Below, one piece after another: positions 58,086 to 64,000 of a stretch of DNA of 64,000 bases (position 1 is the stretch's first letter; each line of letters starts with the position of its first letter). Both the position numbers and the translations under genes were made by a program. This stretch comes from Parafrigoribacterium mesophilum (GTDB lineage: Bacteria > Actinomycetota > Actinomycetes > Actinomycetales > Microbacteriaceae): assembly GCF_039652555.1 (NCBI RefSeq), contig NZ_JBDJAF010000005.1:62001-126000 (forward strand), read 5' to 3'. Under the pieces are notes generated by a model. It ran no database searches. It was not told where the DNA came from and saw only the letters and a program-made list of their open reading frames with translations.

Positions 58086-58600
58086 TGACAATGACAGTAC
58101 TCAGCAGCCACAAGGACCCGGATGCGCTGACCCTCACGATCGTCGCGGAATTCGACGCGAGCGTCGAGCGGGTCTGGCAGGTGTGGGAAGACCCGCGTCA
58201 ACTCGAGCGCTGGTGGGGTCCGCCGACCTGGCCGGCGACCTTCGAGCGACACGACTTCACCGTGGGCGGACAATCCCACTACTACATGACCGGCCCGGAC
58301 GGCGAAAAGGCCCGCGGCTGGTGGACCGCCACCGTGATCGACCCGCCGCGCCGGTTCGAGTACGACGACGGCTTCTCGGGCAACGACGGCCAGCCCGACC
58401 CGTCCCTGCCCACCATGCACGGCGTGGTGACGCTGGACGAAGTCGGCGGGAAGACCCGGATGACCACGGTGACCGAGTTCGTCAGCACCGAGCAACTCGA
58501 ACAGGTGCTGGCGATGGGCATGGAAGAAGGGATGGTCGGCGCGATGGGGCAGATCGACGCGGTGCTCGCCGACCAGACCCGGCAGGGGGTGGGAGTATGA
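58085..58600 (+). CDS. AHSA1/SRPBCC family protein
   Basis: 171 residues from ATG 58085, overlapping the regulator's stop. START-type fold with LTIVAEFDASVERVWQVW at the N-terminus, ERWWGPPTWPATFE, and a C-terminal MGMEEGMVGAM helix. Usually the target of the paired ArsR repressor. Overlaps the alpha/beta hydrolase gene by 4 bases. Confidence 0.85.
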   Translation: MTMTVLSSHKDPDALTLTIVAEFDASVERVWQVWEDPRQLERWWGPPTWPATFERHDFTVGGQSHYYMTGPDGEKARGWWTATVIDPPRRFEYDDGFSGNDGQPDPSLPTMHGVVTLDEVGGKTRMTTVTEFVSTEQLEQVLAMGMEEGMVGAMGQIDAVLADQTRQGVGV

Positions 58601-59415
58601 GCGAGAACCTGGTCGCGGCAACACCCGGCACGGTGCGCTCGGCCGACGGCACCCGGATCACCTACGAAAAGGTAGGGAGCGGGCCGACGCTCGTGCTCGT
58701 GGACGGCGCGCTCTGTTCCCGCGATTTCGGACCCTGTCGCAGTTTGGCGAACCACCTCGCCGACACGTTCACGGTGTATTTCTATGACCGACGCGGTCGT
58801 GGCGCCAGCGGCGATACCCCGCCGTATGCCCCGGCGCGGGAGTACGAAGACCTGGAGGCCGTCATCCGGGCCGCCGGGGGGAACGCGCACGTGCTGGGGT
58901 TCTCGTCCGGCGGGGCGCTCGCCCTGCAGGCGGCGGCATCCGGAGTCCCGATGCGGCGCCTCGCGAGCTATGAGGCGCCCTACGTCGGACTCACCGAGGT
59001 CAACGGGGTCACGCCCGACCACCTCGGCCACGTGCAGGAGCTGATCGCCAAGGGTGACCGCGGCGGGGCCGTTGGCTACTTCATGGTGAAGATCGTCGGC
59101 GGTCCGGCATTCCTGCCGATTCTGATGCGGATGATGCCGAAGGCCGCCTGGAAACAACTGCGGGCCGCCGCGCACACGCTCATCTACGACACCTCCGTCA
59201 TGGACGCCTTCGAGGTGCCCGCCGAGACCCTCGCGACGATCACCGTGCCGACCCTGGTGATGGGTGGCAGCAAGGCCAAGCCGAACATGGCCGCCGCCGT
59301 GGCCGCCATCGCACACGCGGTGCCGGGGGCAGTGCACAAAATCCTGCCGGGGCAAACCCACCAGGTGAAGAACGAGGTGATCGCACCGGAACTCACCGAG
59401 TTCTTCGCTGGGTGA
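58597..59415 (+). CDS. Alpha/beta hydrolase
   Basis: 272 residues from ATG 58597. Nucleophile elbow GFSSGG with Ser, the oxyanion segment VDGALCSRDFG, the acid in the later VPTLVMGG strand and the catalytic His of GQTHQVKNE. Third gene of the ArsR-SRPBCC-hydrolase unit; probably acts on the compound that the SRPBCC partner binds. The substrate is unknown. Confidence 0.86.
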   Translation: MSENLVAATPGTVRSADGTRITYEKVGSGPTLVLVDGALCSRDFGPCRSLANHLADTFTVYFYDRRGRGASGDTPPYAPAREYEDLEAVIRAAGGNAHVLGFSSGGALALQAAASGVPMRRLASYEAPYVGLTEVNGVTPDHLGHVQELIAKGDRGGAVGYFMVKIVGGPAFLPILMRMMPKAAWKQLRAAAHTLIYDTSVMDAFEVPAETLATITVPTLVMGGSKAKPNMAAAVAAIAHAVPGAVHKILPGQTHQVKNEVIAPELTEFFAG

Positions 59416-59442
59416 GCGCGACTCCAGGGCTAGGGTGGCCAC

Positions 59443-60003
59443 ATGCCACCCAAACTTTCCGCCAGGCAGTTGTTCTGGACCGGGGTCGTGGTCACCGCCG
59501 TCGGCGTCTTCGTCGGACAGTTTCTGGTGACCATCGTGTTCAGCCTGTGGGGTGAGCGCGCCATCAATTCCACGCTGCTGCCGTCGATACTGCAACCGCT
59601 GGACGCGCTTCTGGTTCCGTTGGGCGCCCTGCTGCTCGCCACCTCGTTGATCGCACGAACCATCGAGGCGCAGACCCGGGCGTCGCATCTGCACGCATCC
59701 GCGCGGCGGATCATGCCGCCGCAACTGACGTCGAGGTCGATCCTGTGGACCGGCATTGTGCTCGTGGTGCTCGGCCTCATCCTGATCGCGTCCATCGGCG
59801 ACTTCTTCATGCAGTTGTCCGGCAGCACGGATGTTGCGGCCAACCTCGCGCGGGATCTCTTGGGGCTGGTCGGGGTGCCGTTGCAGACGATCGCGGTGCC
59901 ACTGGGCATCGCGCTGCTGCCGACGGCGCTGATCGTGCGGATGCTGGAGGTGCGCGTGCCGGACCACGACATGCCACGAGAGAGCGAGTTGAGCCGCCAC
60001 TAG
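59443..60003 (+). CDS. Membrane protein with internal duplication, unknown
   Basis: 186 residues made of two similar halves: LFWTGVVVTAVGV...VPLGALLLATSLIARTIEA and ILWTGIVLVVLGL...VPLGIALLPTALIVRMLEV, each with two membrane helices, so it looks like a duplicated two-helix unit. No family is recognised. Confidence 0.6.
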   Translation: MPPKLSARQLFWTGVVVTAVGVFVGQFLVTIVFSLWGERAINSTLLPSILQPLDALLVPLGALLLATSLIARTIEAQTRASHLHASARRIMPPQLTSRSILWTGIVLVVLGLILIASIGDFFMQLSGSTDVAANLARDLLGLVGVPLQTIAVPLGIALLPTALIVRMLEVRVPDHDMPRESELSRH

Positions 60004-60039
60004 GCGCGCCGCCGCCGGCCCGCCGGGGTCGGGTTGTCG

Positions 60040-60109
60040 CCGAGCGATGCCTTTTCGGACCAGACACCCCGCCGCGGATGCCACACTCGTCCGAAAAGGT
60101 ATCTCTCGG
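60040..60109. repeat. Palindromic intergenic repeat, family R2, copy 3
   Basis: Left arm CCGAGCGATGCCTTTTCGGA (from 60040) and right arm GTCCGAAAAGGTATCTCTCG (from 60089) with a GCCGCGGATG centre. Third copy of the family. Confidence 0.85.
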
Positions 60110-60115
60110 CGGGGA

Positions 60116-61135
60116 TTAAGCGGCGGAGGACGCCCAGGCCAGGAGCCGGTCCAGCGCCCAGGTGGTCACGATCCGCTCCGGCGGCACGCCGTTGGCGGCT
60201 GCCCGGGCGGCGCCGTACTGCAGAAAGTCCAGCTGACCAGGGGCGTGCGCATCCGTGTCGATGCTGAACAGGCATCCGGCCGCCAGCGCCAGCTGGATGA
60301 GCTCGTCCGGCGGGTCTTGCCGCTCCGGGCGGGAGTTGATCTCCACCGCCACGTTGTTCTCGGCGCAGGCGGCGAAGATCTGGTCGGCGTCGAACTCGGA
60401 CGGCGGCCGGGTGCCACGGGATCCGGACACCAGCCGGCCGGTGCAGTGCCCGAGCACGTTGGTGTGCGGATTGCGGATGCCGGCCAGCATCCGGGCGGTC
60501 ATCGTCGCCGACTCGGACCGCAGCTTGGAATGCACGCTGGCCACCACGATATCGAGCCGGCCCAGCAGCTCCGGGGTCTGATCGAGCTCGCCGCTTTCCA
60601 GGATGTCGACCTCGATGCCGGTGAGAATGCGCAGGCCGTCGGCATCGGCGTTGAGCCGCTCGACCAGCTCGATCTGCTCGCCGAGCCGCTGGGCGGTCAG
60701 TCCGTTGGCGACCGTGAGGTTGGGGGAGTGGTCGGTCAGCGCCTGGTACTCGCGGCCCAGCGCCTTCGCGGCTTGCGCCATCAGTTCGACCGGCGATCCG
60801 CCGTCGGACCAGTTGCTGTGGCTGTGCAGATCGCCGCGCAACAGGGCGCCCAGCTCCTCGCCGCCCTCGGCGAGCGGATGCGCGCCACGCTCGCGCAGAT
60901 CCGCCAGGTAATCCGGCACCGCCCCGCCGAGCGCCTGCTCGATCACCTGGTAGGTGCGATCGCCGATGCCTTTGGTGCGCTTCAGCCGCCCATCATTGGC
61001 GCGGGCGGCCAGCTCGTCGCGGCTGAGGTCGCCGATGATGACGGCCGCCTTGCGGAAGGCCTGCACCTTGAACGTGGGCGCGAGCTCGCGTTCGAGCCAG
61101 AAAGCGATCTCGTTCAGCGCGTCAACGGCATCCAT
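60116..61135 (-). CDS. PHP domain phosphoesterase with HhH N-terminal region
   Basis: 339 residues. An N-terminal helix-hairpin-helix-like region (residues 1-75) with LKRTKGIGDRTYQVIEQAL is followed by a PHP domain: DLHSHSNWSDG (His104, His106), ALTDHS, TGIEVDI, DIVVASVHSKL and DTDAHAPGQL. This matches the C-terminal module of PolX-type proteins without the polymerase, seen in actinobacteria, and suggests a DNA- or nucleotide-phosphate hydrolase. Confidence 0.85.
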   Translation of the reverse strand: MDAVDALNEIAFWLERELAPTFKVQAFRKAAVIIGDLSRDELAARANDGRLKRTKGIGDRTYQVIEQALGGAVPDYLADLRERGAHPLAEGGEELGALLRGDLHSHSNWSDGGSPVELMAQAAKALGREYQALTDHSPNLTVANGLTAQRLGEQIELVERLNADADGLRILTGIEVDILESGELDQTPELLGRLDIVVASVHSKLRSESATMTARMLAGIRNPHTNVLGHCTGRLVSGSRGTRPPSEFDADQIFAACAENNVAVEINSRPERQDPPDELIQLALAAGCLFSIDTDAHAPGQLDFLQYGAARAAANGVPPERIVTTWALDRLLAWASSAA

Positions 61136-61334
61136 GGGTCCATCCTCCCCTCACCGCGCCCGATGTGAGCTCTAACGCACCCCGAATTCTCGGTGCGCGC
61201 CACCGGATACCGGGGCAGCGTCGGCCCGGCGAACACTGTCAAGGCCTTGTACTTATCCCGCGGGAACCGGATGATTTAGCACGCCTGCCCACTCGAGCAC
61301 CCGCCGAGTCTCGGCCGGCTGAGAAAGGCAGATC

Positions 61335-63002
61335 ATGAACGAAGGGGTCGGGGAGTTGCCTCCCGTCCTGGTGTCCGTCGACGCCGTCGCCCGAACCGGA
61401 AAACGGATCGAGGCCGAACTCACCAAACGGTATGGGGACGATTACGAGGTCGCCTGCCCAGACGCTCCACAGCTAGGCATGGAGATTCTGGAGGGATTCA
61501 AGCGCGACGGGCGCCGGGTGGCCATGATCTTGGCTGCTGCGTTCCTGCCGGGGATGGACGGCACCGACTTCCTCGCGCGGGCGCATCAGTTATTTCCGGC
61601 GGCGAAGCGTGGATTGCTCATCGACTGGGGCGACGCCAGAACATTCGACCCGGTCCGCCGGGCCATGGCACTTGGCCACATCGACTTCTTCGTGCAGAAA
61701 CCGCTCGCGCCCCGGGAAGAGAACTTTCACCGCGCCATCTCGGAGCTTCTCGAAGAGTGGGCATACTCCCAGGGACTTGGTGTGGAGGCCGTCCGCATCG
61801 TGGGTGAGCGGTGGTCGCAGCGTTCACAGGAAATGCGCACCCTGCTGGAGCGGTACGGGATCCCGTTCACCTTCCATCTCGCGGATGCTCCGGAGGGCCA
61901 GCAACTCCTCGCCGAGGTCGGCGTATCCAGCGAGAGATTGCCGGTGTTGCTCCTGTTCGACGGCCGCGTTCTCGTGGATCCCGAATACTTCGAGGTCGCG
62001 GATGCGTTCGCTGCCAGTGTGGAAATCGGTGGCGAGCACCAAGACCTCACCATCGTCGGCGCGGGTCCCGCCGGACTCGCCGCCGCCGTATACGGAGCCT
62101 CGGAAGGCTTGGACACCCTGGTCCTGGACCATGAAGCGATCGGCGGGCAGGCCGGGGCAAGCTCCAACATCCGCAATTATCTCGGCTTTCCGCGGGGGGT
62201 GGGCGGTAGCGAGCTGGCACGGCGGGCGTACCTGCAAGCCTGGCTGCTCGGGGCGCGATTCAACTTCCTCAGATCCGTGACGCAGCTTCGTGCGGAAGAT
62301 GATCAACTGGTCCTGGACATTGCCGGCGTCGGTTCGGTCACCTCGCGAGCGGTGGTCCTCGCCCTCGGAGTTCGTTACACGCGGCTGCAGGTGGATTCGC
62401 TCGACACCCTGGTGGGCGCCGGCGTCTTCTATGGCGCCGCTGCATCCGAGGCGCGGGGCATGGTGGGGGAGGACGTGTGCGTGGTGGGCGGCGCGAATTC
62501 CGCCGGTCAGGCTGCCCTTCATCTTGCGCGGTACGCCAACAGCGTCACCATGATCGTGCGCGGCGACTCGCTGGAGACAAAAATGTCTCAGTATCTCGTC
62601 CGGGAGATCGGCGCCACCGGTAACGTCATCGTGCGGCTGGGTGAGCGCGTGGTCGGCGGCGGCGGGCCGGTGCGGCTTGATCACGTCGTCATCGAAGACG
62701 CGGACGGGGTGACGAGGACCTTGCCGGTGTCCGCGCTGTTCGTCCTGATCGGCGCGCGTCCGCACACCGAGTGGCTCCCCGCTGCGATCTGCCGGGATGA
62801 ACACGGGTTCGTGCTGGTCGGTGCGGATGTCGCCAACTCCGGATCCTGGCCGTTGCAGCGGGCGCCGCTGCAGCTCGAGACCTCGCTGCCCGGTGTGTTC
62901 GCGGTGGGGGATGTGCGGCGCGGATCCGTGAAGCGGGTCGCGTCCGCCGTCGGCGACGGAGCGGTGGCGGTGCAACTCGTGCAAGAGTTCCTGGAGGCGT
63001 AG
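61335..63002 (+). CDS. Fused receiver / thioredoxin-reductase-like flavoprotein without redox residues
   Basis: 555 residues. Residues 1-130 are a receiver-like domain whose phospho-acceptor position is Ala68 (ILAAAFLPGMDG). A thioredoxin-like stretch follows around 150-230. From about 235 on is a pyridine nucleotide-disulfide oxidoreductase fold: FAD loop IVGAGPAGLAAAVYGASEG and NADPH loop VCVVGGANSAGQAALHLARY. Where TrxR has its redox CxxC the sequence is VFYGAAASEARG, so neither Cys is present. The named family 'fused response regulator/thioredoxin-disulfide reductase' exists; this member may bind FAD and NADPH but not reduce thioredoxin. Confidence 0.85.
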   Translation: MNEGVGELPPVLVSVDAVARTGKRIEAELTKRYGDDYEVACPDAPQLGMEILEGFKRDGRRVAMILAAAFLPGMDGTDFLARAHQLFPAAKRGLLIDWGDARTFDPVRRAMALGHIDFFVQKPLAPREENFHRAISELLEEWAYSQGLGVEAVRIVGERWSQRSQEMRTLLERYGIPFTFHLADAPEGQQLLAEVGVSSERLPVLLLFDGRVLVDPEYFEVADAFAASVEIGGEHQDLTIVGAGPAGLAAAVYGASEGLDTLVLDHEAIGGQAGASSNIRNYLGFPRGVGGSELARRAYLQAWLLGARFNFLRSVTQLRAEDDQLVLDIAGVGSVTSRAVVLALGVRYTRLQVDSLDTLVGAGVFYGAAASEARGMVGEDVCVVGGANSAGQAALHLARYANSVTMIVRGDSLETKMSQYLVREIGATGNVIVRLGERVVGGGGPVRLDHVVIEDADGVTRTLPVSALFVLIGARPHTEWLPAAICRDEHGFVLVGADVANSGSWPLQRAPLQLETSLPGVFAVGDVRRGSVKRVASAVGDGAVAVQLVQEFLEA

Positions 63003-63031
63003 CGTGCCGGGAGCAGCCCGGGAGCTGGTTG

Positions 63032-63355
63032 CTAGTGGTTGGCCCGAGCCGGCCCCGGCACGCCGTGGGAGCGCACGAAGTTGCCGTGGGCGGCGGCGGT
63101 GGCAGCGCGCAGGGTGCGGTAGTAGCCGATCAGCTGACGGTCCTCTGAGCGTTCCGCCCAGGTCACGGCACGGTAGCCGTGTTCGCCTTCGAGGGCGAGC
63201 ATCCGGATGACGCCGTAGCAGCGGCCCATCGGGTCGATCATCCGCCAGGTACCCGGTTCGTCCTCGACGGCGGCGAGCACCGGATGCCAGTCGGCGGTCG
63301 GTGGCCGACGCGCGTACGCATCGACGGCATCCTGCACTCGGTGTGTCATGGCCAT
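63032..63355 (-). CDS. Conserved hypothetical protein, unknown
   Basis: 107 residues from ATG 63355 (AGGA 7 bases upstream; ATG 63349 possible). Soluble, beta-rich look with RMIDPMGRCYGVIRML and GYRAVTWAERSEDRQLIGYY. No family is recognised, but the pattern of a conserved aromatic/Trp end is common in small actinobacterial proteins. Confidence 0.6.
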   Translation of the reverse strand: MAMTHRVQDAVDAYARRPPTADWHPVLAAVEDEPGTWRMIDPMGRCYGVIRMLALEGEHGYRAVTWAERSEDRQLIGYYRTLRAATAAAHGNFVRSHGVPGPARANH

Positions 63356-63472
63356 GATGTTTCCTGCTCCCTGGGTGGTGAGCAGCCGGCCCTGCAGCGA
63401 CAATTTTAGATCAGCACACCGACACGGACCAGGGTGAGAAGACGGATGCGCGCCGGGCCGCCAGCGGACCGG

Positions 63473-63859
63473 TTACGGCCGGCGACCGCCGCCGGATCGC
63501 TTCGTGCGTGCGGGTTTGGCCACCTTCGGCGGCAGCGCGGCGGCGGCCGACAGCGCCCTGGCCACCCAGTACGCGGCCTGTTCCGGATCCTCACGCCAGG
63601 TCGCGGGCAGCGCCAGATAGCCCCCCATCGGCCGACCTTCCGGACCGTACGGGCCGACCCCGTCGAGCAGCTCCAGTTCAGCGCGGCCCACCTCGTCCAG
63701 GCGAACGCCGACACTCGAGCCGAACAGGCCGGCGAACATGTTCCCGTTCGCGAACGCCCCGAGGTTGCCGAACATCGGCTTGACCTCGACGGCCGGATGT
63801 TCCGGCACCAGCGAGCGGAAGAAGGCCTTGTCGTCCTCGGACGGCCTGGGTACCTGCAT
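63473..63859 (-). CDS. TfoX N-terminal domain protein
   Basis: 128 residues from ATG 63859; an upstream frame start at 63904 adds 15 residues. TfoX-N motifs: KPMFGNLGAFANGNMFAGLFG and PMGGYLALP. The family is related to the competence regulator TfoX, but stand-alone N-domains are often uncharacterised. The Lys/Arg-rich C-terminus (AKPARTKRSGGGRRP) may bind nucleic acid. Confidence 0.8.
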   Translation of the reverse strand: MQVPRPSEDDKAFFRSLVPEHPAVEVKPMFGNLGAFANGNMFAGLFGSSVGVRLDEVGRAELELLDGVGPYGPEGRPMGGYLALPATWREDPEQAAYWVARALSAAAALPPKVAKPARTKRSGGGRRP

Positions 63860-63924
63860 CGGCCCAGTCTGCCCCGTGCCCCGGTCAACGGGTAGCCGCA
63901 TCACGTTGGTTCCAGCCCCGCTGA

Positions 63925-64000
63925 TCAGGGCATCGGCGGTTCCAGTGGAAGCACGGTCCCGGCACCGCCATCGACTTGCACCAGCTGCCCCGTATGCAAC
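63925..64000 (-). CDS. Short-chain dehydrogenase/reductase, C-terminal end only
   Basis: The window closes inside this gene. The minus-strand frame ends at TGA 63925-63927, and the visible 24 residues contain TGQLVQVDGGAGTVLP, the usual C-terminal strand and loop of SDR oxidoreductases (..TGQ...VDGG..). The rest, including the catalytic Tyr-Lys, is outside the window. Confidence 0.6.
   Translation of the reverse strand, partial: LHTGQLVQVDGGAGTVLPLEPPMP

Noticed and set aside
58282..60084. 600-residue minus-strand frame
   Set aside because: Runs across three plus-strand genes; composition is His/Arg/Gly-rich shadow.

Overview
The window is a 64 kb stretch of high-GC chromosome that looks like an actinobacterium, most plausibly a member of the Microbacteriaceae. 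The hints are many genes with a TAnnnT box 6 to 14 bases before the start codon (leaderless or nearly so), a DUF222-HNH (13E12-type) nuclease, F420-type oxidoreductases, and several families of short intergenic palindromic repeats. This placement is inference; no rRNA or tRNA gene is present to confirm it.

Layout. (1) 1-7.9 kb, housekeeping or catabolic: aldehyde dehydrogenase end, MBL-fold hydrolase, VOC protein, CoA-type Nudix hydrolase, methyltransferase, MOSC protein, an HTH/Clp-N pair behind a large palindromic operator, YjbR protein, cold-shock/DUF1294 protein. (2) 7.9-26.5 kb, accessory region: HTH/PIN toxin-antitoxin pair, a broken toxin with its HTH partner, NERD protein, HNH endonuclease, DUF4031, the unusual thymidylate-synthase-like locus at 12.7-20.8 kb, a beheaded GmrSD nuclease, small membrane and basic proteins, an exonuclease-TerB-BRCT protein, DUF3892, and an unknown protein. 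No integrase or transposase was found. (3) 26.5-31.8 kb: a molybdopterin oxidoreductase with its small partner, the DUF222-HNH gene, a shortened deazaflavin oxidoreductase and a zinc-ribbon microprotein. (4) 31.9-34.7 kb: MMPL exporter and divergent MarR regulator sharing a perfect 21-bp operator. (5) 34.8-42.3 kb: a complete CoxS-L-M-G molybdenum hydroxylase with CoxD, CoxE and MocA-type maturation genes. (6) 42.6-64 kb: small enzymes, a two-component system, SRPBCC proteins, DNA-repair genes (HhH-GPD protein, Ogt, Mug), a secreted M28 peptidase, a PHP protein and a fused receiver/thioredoxin-reductase-like flavoprotein.

The most interesting locus is 12736-20783. On the minus strand it encodes, in order, a thymidylate synthase fused to a DUF1599 (nucleotide-modification-associated) domain, a 5-hmdU-DNA-kinase-type helical protein, an acyl-carrier-like protein, a second thymidylate-synthase-like protein, a holo-ACP synthase, an XRE regulator and an ImmA/IrrE peptidase. 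Divergently it encodes a metallophosphoesterase fused to a thymidylate-synthase-like domain whose catalytic Cys is replaced by Ala. Three TS folds, a carrier protein and its dedicated activating enzyme suggest synthesis of a carrier-linked or acylated pyrimidine nucleotide, either as a DNA modification or a small molecule, under repressor/protease control. The domain calls come from reading motifs; the pathway is my inference.

At least four interspersed palindromic repeat families (two to four copies each) and several short tandem repeats lie between genes. Some supply stop codons, ribosome binding sites or promoter elements.
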